From Tritrichomonas musculus (taxonomy: Eukaryota > Parabasalia > Tritrichomonadida > Tritrichomonadidae), in assembly GCA_039105265.1 (NCBI GenBank), contig JAPFFF010000002.1, positions 7,440,001 through 7,504,000 of the forward strand: DNA of 64,000 nt, in the 5' to 3' direction. The notes under the pieces are model-generated. The model made no database searches, had not been told where the DNA came from, and was given only the letters and a program-made list of their open reading frames with translations. The number at the start of each line of letters is the position of its first letter. Positions within the stretch are counted from its first letter, which is position 1. Of this stretch, positions 31,125-39,653 are shown piece by piece. The position numbers and the translations under genes are program-made.

Positions 31125-32815
31125 ATGTCAACCCAAATGACATATCAGAACGCTCTATTCAAAAACAGCGGAAATGATGAAGGTGATATTCTCGAATTCT
31201 TTAACGATACATCAGAAATCTCGTACAGAAAAACGGTGGGGATAATACATTCTCATTCGTCACTGAAGAGTTTCAGAATAAAGATGTACCGATGCCTGTC
31301 GGTACTAAAACACGTTTGAAGCTCACACACAGCGGACACACCATCAGTCAAATCGAAAAGAGGTTCTATAATGCAACAGTTGAATTCAAGGTAAAACTTC
31401 AGAACGATATTAAAGAAGGTGATATTTCATTACGTGATACAGAAGGTTTGAATCGTATATTCATCGGATTTAAAGATGCTGTCGAATTCATTGAAGGCTG
31501 TAGGTTCTGGGTTAACGGTAAACTCATTGATACATATCATCAAGATGAACTCATTCGCGAATCATTCGCTTACAACTCTATCATAGCACGTGATGCTAAA
31601 GCAGCTAATCCTCATGCTCATTCCATATGGGAAAACGTTATGAATTACATGCCATGCAAGTGTGGTGTATACATTCCGATATCGAAATTCGAAGGGGGTA
31701 AAGCTGTTGATGTTAAACTCGATCTCATCATTCACAGATCAACTCGCATTACAAGCATGGAGACTTTATCCCAATCGAATCCTCGGCGAATTTGAAGAAG
31801 AAATTCGAACATCATTAGAAGCACTCGTTTGGTGTCAAGTAAATCCTACAGCTGTTGCTGATGTATTGAAATTCATGTATTATGATGCATCAGGTGAATA
31901 TAACACTACATGGTATCTCCCAATCACATCTCATTTCACACAAATCGATATGCCTGCGAAGATAGTACTCAGTGTTATTTCCTCTAACAACGTTGCTGAA
32001 GATACATTCGATACTAACACTCAATTCAAAGCTCTCTCAGGTGATGGTGTCGGTAATGTATGGACCGTTAAATTCAATACTCTTCAACGTGCAAATCCAG
32101 GTACCATCACTGTCGCTAGAACTAACTGAGCTGGATTCGGAGTTAAACCTGAAGTTATACAGGGATTATATGTAATTTTAAAGAATCCAATCATCATCCC
32201 ATCACAAGAACTCACTCGTGAGATTTTCGAGGGCTCAGCTAAGAGTATTAGCGGACTTGATGTCTCATAAATCAATACCTCTCCGTAACGCTACTAATAT
32301 CACTCTCATGTTCCCTCGTCATCCAGGTGATATCACATGCTTCCAAAACATTATGTATCGCAATTGTCAACTCACAGTAAATAAGAAACAGTACTCTGAC
32401 ATCGAATTCGAAACAATATATGATGGAAGATTCGTTCAACATCAACTCATCGCTAATGAACTCGATCGATGCATTGAAGCTACTTATGAACTCGTTAGAT
32501 CTTTCTCTCTCGCACTCAATGATGAATCCACAGGTAAGCGATATAAATCATCATCAGCTGCTGATAACACATCATTCGGTATCAACTTCCAACTCGAACG
32601 TGGAAATAGCGGATATGTTTTTGATGGTATCGATACAGGATGTCACTCAGTCACTGTTACATTCAAGGGATTACCTATTCATGGAGGTGAAAACGATACA
32701 TATTTCTATCCTGATACTCTCGATGATGGAACTGTCGTTAAAGATGATTATCCACCAGTACCTGAGATGTGGATCTGTAGTGATACATGGTGGAGCTGTG
32801 CTGGTGGATGAACAT
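31125..32815 (+). pseudogene. Major capsid protein region (double-jelly-roll type) of the fossil
   Basis: A region of relatively GC-rich coding sequence with typical DJR-capsid features: 'IFIGFKDAVEFIEGCRFWVN' early on, then long beta-rich stretches with aromatic and proline punctuation, and an Asp/Tyr/Pro-rich end. Order and orientation relative to the ATPase fit Polintons. It is a broken fossil copy. Confidence 0.6.
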
Positions 32816-32880
32816 CTTTAACGACAGTTCCTTAGTGTGGTATGCGAACTTAACACCTCCAATATAAGATATTCCTACGT

Positions 32881-33495
32881 TTTTTTATTTTTTTTGACAA
32901 AACTCGTTATTCTGTCCGACCTTTATTAAAAAATCTAATATTATACATTTCATCTATATGCTAAATATCCGAATAATATGATTAATATTCTGTTATCACC
33001 ATGAATATTGAAGATAAATTAAGTTCTTTGAAATCTCTTCTTTAAGGTTCTCCTTTCAAATTCAAAAGATTAAATTCAATGAGATTTCACAAATAAAATA
33101 TACATAAATATCGTTTTTAAAAATGAATTAAAATAAAAAATACATATAGATATATATTTCAAATAATTGAATAAAAATATTTTTATGAAATCTTATCGAT
33201 TTTGTATTTTTACAGATAGAAATCATAGAATTAAAAAATCATAAAAATTTTGAATAAAATAAGATTTAATCGTTGAGGCCAATTTTTTTTATTTTTCACC
33301 AAAACTTTTTCCGAAAAATGCTCTATTGAATTATTTATTCTATGAGTTAATTCAATATTGAATGATTTACATTTTTTTGGGGAAGGAGAACCTTAAAAAG
33401 TTTGAAATTTTCTTTCTTTGAGAATAAAATCATATGTCAAATATGGTTTAAAATTGACCATTTGGCCTAAGATTCTAATTATTAATAATTGAAAA
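32881..33495. other. AT-rich spacer between the fossil and the G3BP-like gene
   Basis: About 615 bases with no gene. The text 'aaggttctcctt' near 33,046 and 'aaggagaacctt' near 33,384 form a short inverted pair. No initiator is obvious before 33,496. Confidence 0.4.
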
Positions 33496-34254
33496 ATGGA
33501 TCAGACCAACCCTAATCCATATAATCCAGCTCAATTCATTGTTGAATATTATACAACATATGCTTACAAACGCAATGAAATATTCAAATTTTATGAAAAA
33601 ATGGCTGCAATTTATCGCCAAGAATGGCATACTAATATTTCATTAAATATACAACAATGCTCAGATTCATTATTTTTCAGTAAGGAGGGTGATCACATAA
33701 CTGTTTTAAATTATGCAACTCTTCCATTACAATTTGGATTTCTTTTTGTTATAAACGGTAGAATTGATACTTCTGATGGCCGTCAAATGTTTTTCAACCA
33801 AGTTCTTCAAAATAGGTATTTTGGCTTTTATCAATTAATTGTCGCTGATTACTTTGCTATTACTGGACCACCGCAATGGATTTTACCTCAAACCGAATAT
33901 TATGATGTTTATCCACCAAATGCTACATCAAACGATGTTTCAACTGTTCCAGAAATTCCAAAACAGGATGAAGCAGTTAACAATCAAAGCGAACCATCAA
34001 AACAACAAGTTACACAAATTCAACAACAGCAGCAACCAACACAACAGCAACAACAAAATGATTATCCAATCAATAATGGCGGTCGTGGAAGAGAAAATAA
34101 TTATCGTTATCCAAAGTATAACTATCAAAGAGGTGGAAGAGGCCAAAGTAGAAATGACAATGGATCTAAAGACCTTTCTGAGAAATATGGATCATCAAAT
34201 AAATATACATATAATTCACAATCCAAATATATACCCCCGAACCAAAAGTCTTAA
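33496..34254 (+). CDS. G3BP-like protein: NTF2 domain plus RG-rich tail
   Basis: 252 residues. Residues ~10-135 match an NTF2-like fold as in G3BP/Bre5: 'FIVEYYTTYAYKRNEIFKFY' at the start, 'VLNYATLPLQFGFLFVINGRI' in the middle and 'RYFGFYQLIVADYFAI' at the end. Residues ~155-195 are Gln/Pro-rich. Residues ~195-235 carry Arg-Gly motifs ('NGGRGREN', 'QRGGRGQSR'). The G3BP family nucleates stress granules and binds mRNA and ubiquitin proteases. The RRM of animal G3BP is absent here, so this is a short version. It is a host-type gene lying between two foreign islands. Confidence 0.75.
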   Translation: MDQTNPNPYNPAQFIVEYYTTYAYKRNEIFKFYEKMAAIYRQEWHTNISLNIQQCSDSLFFSKEGDHITVLNYATLPLQFGFLFVINGRIDTSDGRQMFFNQVLQNRYFGFYQLIVADYFAITGPPQWILPQTEYYDVYPPNATSNDVSTVPEIPKQDEAVNNQSEPSKQQVTQIQQQQQPTQQQQQNDYPINNGGRGRENNYRYPKYNYQRGGRGQSRNDNGSKDLSEKYGSSNKYTYNSQSKYIPPNQKS

Positions 34255-34903
34255 TTAAAGATTCATCACATCATTATTTTTATATTACTTTTATTTTTAT
34301 ATTATTTGGTTATTCAACAATACTAACTTTTCTATCCATTTAGTGATATTTTTAGAAACCAAAATATTTATTTTTGTCACCAAATATATTCCCCATCATT
34401 CAAACTGAGGAAAAATGTTAATTTTTCAATTTTGTTTTTTGGGTTAATTACATACAATATTTTCATATAACTCAATTAATTTTTTGAAAAGTTTATATTA
34501 TTGTATATATCATACTTCTGTTATTCATTCTTTTAAGGGCGTACGTCCCAAAAATGTTGTAAACTTGTTAATATTGAATAAACTCATAGAATACATCTTT
34601 CAATACTTCCAAATTATGAAAAAGTTTAGGTCAAAAATGATGATATTTGTCCTAAACGATCAAAAAACAATAATTTTTTTAGACCGATAAAATTTAGTAG
34701 TAAGGGTAAGGGGTGCGCGACAAAAATTGTCCCGCCCCCCTTAACCATGAAAAAATTTTATGAAATCATCAATTTCAAAAATAATTTAAACATTACCTTA
34801 GACTAATTAAAAAAATTTATTAAAATAAAATTAACTTTAAAAATTTTAGATCTAATTTTTTAAAATTTATTTTTTTATTTATATTTAAATAACGATATAA
34901 TAA
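34255..34903. other. AT-rich spacer with a GC-rich hairpin
   Basis: About 650 bases without a gene. The notable content is the GC-rich near-perfect hairpin at 34,706-34,744 (separate entry) and T/A-rich sequence after it. Part of that sequence (around 34,848-34,880) is repeated in modified form near 35,397-35,447. Confidence 0.5.
34706..34744. repeat. GC-rich hairpin (18-bp stem, 3 mismatches, 3-base loop)
   Basis: Left arm gtaaggggtgcgcgacaa (34,706-34,723) pairs with ttgtcccgccccccttaa (34,727-34,744) apart from about three positions. Such a GC-rich stem stands out in DNA that is otherwise about 80% AT. It lies at the left edge of the second foreign island, so it could be a structured end, an origin-like hairpin or a terminator. 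Which one cannot be told here. Confidence 0.5.
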
Positions 34904-35236
34904 ATGACTACATTATCTTTAAAACTTCGCGAAGAGAATGAATTTATTCCATTAAAAGATTTTGAAGATCGATATGAAATCATGATTTCATTTCCGTATG
35001 AAATATATGATATAAAACTGAATACATTTAATTTTGGTTCTCGTTCTCCAAGAATCGGTAATAGGGTAGGATTATTTAAAAATGATAAATGCGAAGTATG
35101 GTTTAAACATAGATTAATCATGAAACAGTTCAATACTGAATATAACGAAGATAAACGTATCTATCACATTAATGGAAATAAACTTGATAATCATATTGAG
35201 AACTTGAGTTTTAAAAAGAGTGATATGAAGAAATGA
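34904..35236 (+). CDS. HNH homing-endonuclease-like protein (NUMOD4 + HNH type)
   Basis: 110 residues. The N-terminal 'FIPLKDFEDRYEIMIS' resembles the NUMOD4 DNA-recognition motif. The C-terminal half reads 'VWFKHRLIMKQFNTEY' then 'YHINGNKLDNHIENLSF', a close match to the HNH_3 pattern (H-R-L ... H-x-N/D-G-N-K-x-x-N-x-x-x-N-L) with both histidines and the Asn residues kept. Such enzymes nick or cut DNA at long sites and often ride with viruses and mobile elements. The frame looks whole. It begins the second foreign island. Confidence 0.7.
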   Translation: MTTLSLKLREENEFIPLKDFEDRYEIMISFPYEIYDIKLNTFNFGSRSPRIGNRVGLFKNDKCEVWFKHRLIMKQFNTEYNEDKRIYHINGNKLDNHIENLSFKKSDMKK

Positions 35237-35471
35237 CTTCATTTATTTTTACATTAAAACTCAATGTCAATTAATCATGACCTCACACATAAATTTTTTT
35301 CACGCATAAAAAATTATTTCACACGCTAAATTAAAAAAATAAATTTTAAAATTTCTGATTTAATTTTTTCAAAGAAAATTTCCGCCCTGTAAAATTTCTG
35401 TTCTAATTTTTTAAATCTAAAAATTTAAAAATTAATTTTTTTATTTATGATACCCGAATGAAAAAAATAAA

Positions 35472-35545
35472 GAGGACAGGACAGGAAACCCTAAAGGGTT
35501 TGAGCTTCGCGAACAGGACAGGACAGGACAAGACAGGACAGGACA
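35472..35545 (+). repeat. (GGACA)n minisatellite
   Basis: Two blocks of GGACA/AGGAC units are separated by a 25-base insert. The insert contains an AAACCC/GGGTTT hairpin and the palindrome TTCGCGAA. It is purine-rich on the plus strand and GC-richer than anything around it. Confidence 0.75.
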
Positions 35546-35670
35546 CATTAAAAAAATCTAGAAAATTTTCGAGGGCTCGATGATTGAAAATTTATTTTTG
35601 TGAATTTGACGAAAAAATAAATTTGAAACCTGTTTTAACATATTTTCACAAAAATTTATAACATAAAGTT

Positions 35671-35965
35671 GCAAAAATGCATTAATTGAGAAGTCATACA
35701 ATTCATAAAATTCGTTAGTAGCAAAAATGCAAAATGCATTAATTGAGAAGTCATTCAATTCATAAAATTCGTTAGTAGCAAAAATGCAAAATGCATTAAT
35801 TGAATGAAAAAATGCATTAATTGAATGTGATTTTACGGTTATTATTTTTGAAATTTTTATAAAATTTTTTAAAATCCGTTATTTGTAAAAATGCATTAAT
35901 TCAATACTCTCACAAATTATAAAATTTTTTAAAATCCGTTAGTAGCAAAAATGCATTAATTGAAT
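35671..35965 (+). repeat. Tandem repeat with 'gcaaaaatgcattaattga' core
   Basis: Units of 50-57 bases begin near 35,671, 35,721 and 35,778, sharing gcaaaaatgcattaattga and cataaaattcgttagta. More worn units follow to about 35,965 with the same 'gcaaaaatgcattaatt' core. The copies next to each other differ by a 7-base insertion. Confidence 0.75.
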
Positions 35966-36156
35966 ACTTTCACATAAAACGAAAAAATTTTTATAAATAA
36001 ACGTTCACCACAAATTATTAAATTAATTTATCATTTATTTTTATATCACATGTCATTTTAAAAATAAATAATTTATTAAATGACTTAATATCTTAAATAT
36101 TATAAAATTAATAATTTCTGTTATATTGTTAAATCTTTCAAAAATAAATATTTAAA

Positions 36157-38544
36157 TTAAACGAGAATATTAATTGTAGTTGATTCTAAATATATAGTTA
36201 CTATTTTATTATTTGTTGAAAGTTTTATATAATAACCTGTTTCATCATTACATTCAACAACATTAACATCATTGTCGTCAACAGATATAAATTTTCCATT
36301 ATTAAAAGCTAATGTTACATGCCAATCTACATCACCCTTTATGCCTAAACCTATGCTTAATGAACCACTATCTATTTTTCCTTTAAAGTTCATTATAGCA
36401 TAATCATCATAATAATTTAATATTAAATCATTTTCTGTTAATAATCTTGTTTCAGTATTTTGTTCAAAACTATTCATGAAATCATTAAAAATCTTCATTT
36501 GTGCTTTTAACTCAGCGTTCTCGTTTTCAAGTGCTATTACTTTCTCAGCAAGTACGTCATAATCACTTTTCGACACATAATTATTTAATTCATAAGCCAT
36601 TTCGTCTTCATCAACGAACTTTTCATCAACTTGGGCAGTTGTATAATAATCATTTAAAGTATTTGTTAATTCGCTCTTTAAAGCATAATTATTTAATATA
36701 TTTGTTAATTGATTGTTATTTTTAAAGTTTGCGTTTAAATGTGCGTACGATGGATAAGCGTCTTTTACATATTGAATTGTTGCGTAATTATTCAATTTAT
36801 TATCAACTTCATTCTTTAAGACATAATTACCTAACGCTTCATTTACTTCATCGACTGTTGCATATTTTTCATCACTTTCTTCTTTAGTGTAAGCATTAAT
36901 AGCAGGTTGTTGTAATTTAATTTCATCTTTAAGCGTATCGATTTCAGATTTTAATACTAATGTATCATTTATTTTTATCTCAATTTCTCCTCTTGCTTTA
37001 GTTAATGTAATACAATGTTCTTTGTCGTAATTCATTATTGCACCTGTTGTAATATTCCAGTCTATAGTAGTAGTTTTATTATTACCACAAGTTATTTCCA
37101 TTGAATGTAATGTACCGCCATCTATATTATAACGTACGCGTTGAGTATTAAACATAAAAGAAAATGTGTAATCTGGAAAATCTGTAAAATAGCCTTCTAA
37201 TACTGCTTGTTCCTGAAAAGGTACGTAAGCCGTTATACCGTTATGCCATTCCTTATTTTCAATGTTTAAATCACCTATTTGAGTTTTCTTATGTATGTAT
37301 TCTAAATTATTTTTTAATCGATAATTAGTTAGTGTTTCGTTAACCTGTTCAACAGTAGGATAATTATTTAATTCTGCATTAATCGATGATAAATCATTAT
37401 TCATAATATCAAACTTATTACAAACAACACTAAATAAAGGCTTAAGTGAATCTCTGTAATACATACATACATCGTGAACTGTTGAATATGAAACAACCAT
37501 GCATTGAGGATTATTTGCACTTTCTTCATTAGTACTTGCATATAAAGAACTGAATTTAGGTTTAACATGACTTGAATGAATCCAAGTTTTTAATTTTGCA
37601 TATCCGTCACTATTAGTTTCATCTATGGAATAAGTTTGTAATGAATTTTCGAATGGTACTGGTGTGAGATTTTCGGCATAATCAACCGCTGCCATTTCTA
37701 CTTCAGACGCTTCTGAAGTTGCTTCTGGTAATCTAGTATAACCATTATTAATAAAGTTTCTTAACTTACCCATACCAATTGATATATAATTTCCAGCAAG
37801 TTCTAACGTATTACCAATCGACAACACCGATGAAGCTACTGATAACACTAATGCGATATTTGTTTTAATATTAACTGAATTAACTTTACTTTCTAAATGA
37901 GTTACTCTATTCTTAACATCTGTCATTTCAATATCTAAATTATCAACTCGTTTAGTAATTTTATCGACATCATAAACGATTACGTCTTGAGTATTTGCCA
38001 CTAAGTTTAAATCACTTCTCATTGTCGTTATATTATCAGCTGTTATAATTTTTGAAGAAGTAATATTGTAATCAGTGTATAAGGTAGTAGCAGCATTCGG
38101 GTTAGGGCTTACTGAATAAAACTGTTGATCAATAATATATTTAAATGGATTAGTCGTCGGATCCCAATTCACTTCTTCAATAGGTCTTAACATTTTTCGG
38201 TCTAAATGAAGTGTAATATCTTTATTTCCACTACTTATATTTGTTCCTTCAAATTTCGCTCCGAAATGTTGAATTGTGTTTTTAAGTGTTTTAAGTTTAA
38301 TGTAATAACATTGAGGACCTGATGTATATTCTTCGAGTGGGTCATTAGTAATATAAATATCAAATATAAATTTATTTGTTAGTCCTCCTACGTTAATAAA
38401 CATGTGTAATTCTTTAATATGATTAATATAATTTTCAATTATCTGTTTTTTCAAAGAATCTCTTTTTCTTTCTACATTCACTGCTATATTAAATTGAGCG
38501 TGATAATATCCTCCTTCTAAATATTTATCGAATACATTCTCCAT
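36157..38544 (-). CDS. Long fibre-like protein with trimeric coiled-coil type repeats
   Basis: 795 residues, looks whole. Residues ~1-130 form a folded N-terminal region. Residues ~190-225 are coiled coil ('DVDKITKRVDNLDIEMTDVK'). Residues ~228-260 are hydrophobic ('NIALVLSVASSVLSIGNTLEL'), possibly membrane-associating. Residues ~390-540 hold a beta-rich domain. Residues ~555-690 hold repeats such as 'YATVDEVNEALGNYVLKNEV' and 'NYALKSELTNTLNDYYTTAQV', the style of trimeric phage and virus tail-fibre shafts. A heptad 'LENENAELKAQM' leads to a C-terminal beta domain (~700-795) that could be a knob. It may be a virus-like attachment fibre or an adhesin; there is no signal peptide. It is divergent from the 104-aa gene across 106 bases. 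Confidence 0.6.
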   Translation of the reverse strand: MENVFDKYLEGGYYHAQFNIAVNVERKRDSLKKQIIENYINHIKELHMFINVGGLTNKFIFDIYITNDPLEEYTSGPQCYYIKLKTLKNTIQHFGAKFEGTNISSGNKDITLHLDRKMLRPIEEVNWDPTTNPFKYIIDQQFYSVSPNPNAATTLYTDYNITSSKIITADNITTMRSDLNLVANTQDVIVYDVDKITKRVDNLDIEMTDVKNRVTHLESKVNSVNIKTNIALVLSVASSVLSIGNTLELAGNYISIGMGKLRNFINNGYTRLPEATSEASEVEMAAVDYAENLTPVPFENSLQTYSIDETNSDGYAKLKTWIHSSHVKPKFSSLYASTNEESANNPQCMVVSYSTVHDVCMYYRDSLKPLFSVVCNKFDIMNNDLSSINAELNNYPTVEQVNETLTNYRLKNNLEYIHKKTQIGDLNIENKEWHNGITAYVPFQEQAVLEGYFTDFPDYTFSFMFNTQRVRYNIDGGTLHSMEITCGNNKTTTIDWNITTGAIMNYDKEHCITLTKARGEIEIKINDTLVLKSEIDTLKDEIKLQQPAINAYTKEESDEKYATVDEVNEALGNYVLKNEVDNKLNNYATIQYVKDAYPSYAHLNANFKNNNQLTNILNNYALKSELTNTLNDYYTTAQVDEKFVDEDEMAYELNNYVSKSDYDVLAEKVIALENENAELKAQMKIFNDFMNSFEQNTETRLLTENDLILNYYDDYAIMNFKGKIDSGSLSIGLGIKGDVDWHVTLAFNNGKFISVDDNDVNVVECNDETGYYIKLSTNNKIVTIYLESTTINILV

Positions 38545-38650
38545 AAATTATAAATTAATTTTTTTAAATTATTTTATGTAACATGTCATTTTTAAAATTA
38601 ATGTTAAAAATTTTTTATAAATTTATTTTTTAATCTTATAATAAATAACG

Positions 38651-38965
38651 ATGAGTGAAGGTTATGATATTTATAAAGAAAGTGATGAAAAAATATTGAT
38701 GAAATTAATTGAAACGTTATTGAATAATAAAGAGTTTGAATTATTGAAAAAATTATTAAAATATAATGATGTAGTAGGTAATTTTAACACAAAAGAGATG
38801 AATAAACGATTTTGTATTGAAGGCTACAGATTTGCTAAAAATCATGGTAGATTGATGTTTCAAAAAAATTATTACTTCAATAATTGTAATAAGAAACGAA
38901 AGGCAAATGAAGAGATGGTGAAAATAATAAATAGTATGACTTTGTCTGAGAATTCAAATGTGTAA
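38651..38965 (+). CDS. Small basic protein, paralogue A of an island-specific family
   Basis: 104 residues. The first half is helical and charged ('ILMKLIETLLNNKEFELLKK'). The second half has the family block 'NTKEMNKRFCIEGYRFAKNH' followed by 'GRLMFQKNYYF'. It aligns end to end with the next gene and, over the block, with the 97-aa protein in the Polinton-like fossil. Function is unknown. Basic charge and a compact block suggest nucleic-acid binding (inference). The upstream 'taataaataacg' resembles the sequence before the HNH gene. Confidence 0.6.
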   Translation: MSEGYDIYKESDEKILMKLIETLLNNKEFELLKKLLKYNDVVGNFNTKEMNKRFCIEGYRFAKNHGRLMFQKNYYFNNCNKKRKANEEMVKIINSMTLSENSNV

Positions 38966-39085
38966 AAATTAAGAAATGTCATTTTCATCTTTTATCAACT
39001 TTTAGACTTACTGATTTTTTTCAACTTTTTTCAGATATTTCTGAATATTATATATAATTTATGTAAAATAATTTATGTTGTTTTT

Positions 39086-39451
39086 ATGATATATTTTAAT
39101 GTTAATGAAATATTAATGACAAATATTAATGAATTAAGTATGACTTCTATGAATGATAAAATAAATGATGTAGACTTAAGGAATATAATTCCGGATCAAA
39201 GATCCATGATGAAAATTATTAAAGAATTAGTGAATCGTGATGAGCTCAAATTAATGAGAAAGTTAATGAGAAATAATGAAATTAGTAATCAATTAGATAC
39301 AAAAGAGTTAAACAAAAATGTAAAATATAACGGTTATCATTTTGTGAAACGAAACGGTAAAATGACATTTGTGAAGTACAATTATGTAAGTGTAAATAAT
39401 AAATTAAGTGATGATGAAAGTGATTTGATTAAAAGTATTGTAAAAAAATAA
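39086..39451 (+). CDS. Small basic protein, paralogue B of the same family
   Basis: 121 residues from 39,086. An internal ATG at 39,116 is an alternative start. 'DQRSMMKIIKELVNRDELKL' corresponds to 'DEKILMKLIETLLNNKEFEL' of paralogue A. The block 'LDTKELNKNVKYNGYHFVKR' followed by 'NGKMTFVKYNYV' matches the family motif. The frame ends 49 bases before the left inverted repeat of the PrimPol-helicase element, so it lies just outside it. Function is unknown. Confidence 0.6.
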   Translation: MIYFNVNEILMTNINELSMTSMNDKINDVDLRNIIPDQRSMMKIIKELVNRDELKLMRKLMRNNEISNQLDTKELNKNVKYNGYHFVKRNGKMTFVKYNYVSVNNKLSDDESDLIKSIVKK

Positions 39452-39500
39452 TTTTAAATGATTAAAAATGACTGAAAACATTAATATTTTTGATTTAGCG

Positions 39501-39570
39501 TTGGTAGTCCAGGTAACCCGGGTTACCACTTTAGTTTTAAAATTAGTGAACAACGGACATTTGAACAACA
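39501..39570 (+). repeat. Left inverted repeat of the PrimPol-helicase element, with 16-bp palindrome
   Basis: It begins ttggtagtcca and contains the perfect palindrome GGTAACCCGGGTTACC at 39,512-39,527. It is a perfect inverted copy of 42,021-42,090. The palindrome could fold into a terminal hairpin or be a dimeric binding site for the element's own protein. Confidence 0.9.
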
Positions 39571-39653
39571 GAATTGACATAAATCCAAAAATAAAAACTA
39601 ATCTAGTTTTAAAAATAATTTTAAATTTTTATTTTCAATCAAAGTAGATAAAA

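Larger units (their letters stand above)
28038..32880. mobile_element. Polinton/Maverick-like virus fossil, broken
   Basis: A stretch with visibly higher GC than its surroundings carries a packaging-ATPase region, a small basic protein, a minor-capsid-like protein and a double-jelly-roll-type major capsid region, in the clustering known for Polintons. Integrase, protein-primed polymerase and protease are not seen, and no terminal inverted repeats were found. It is therefore a partial copy. The coding parts are broken, with roughly five or six visible breaks, so it is moderately old but still recognisable at protein level. Left and right limits are judged from composition only. A long T-run and two 'gggggcaaaa' repeats lie near the left limit. 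Confidence 0.75.
35237..36156. other. AT-rich spacer carrying two minisatellites
   Basis: About 920 bases. It holds a (GGACA)n minisatellite (35,472-35,545) and a 50-57 bp tandem repeat (35,671-35,965), described separately. The remainder is AT-rich without genes. Confidence 0.6.
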
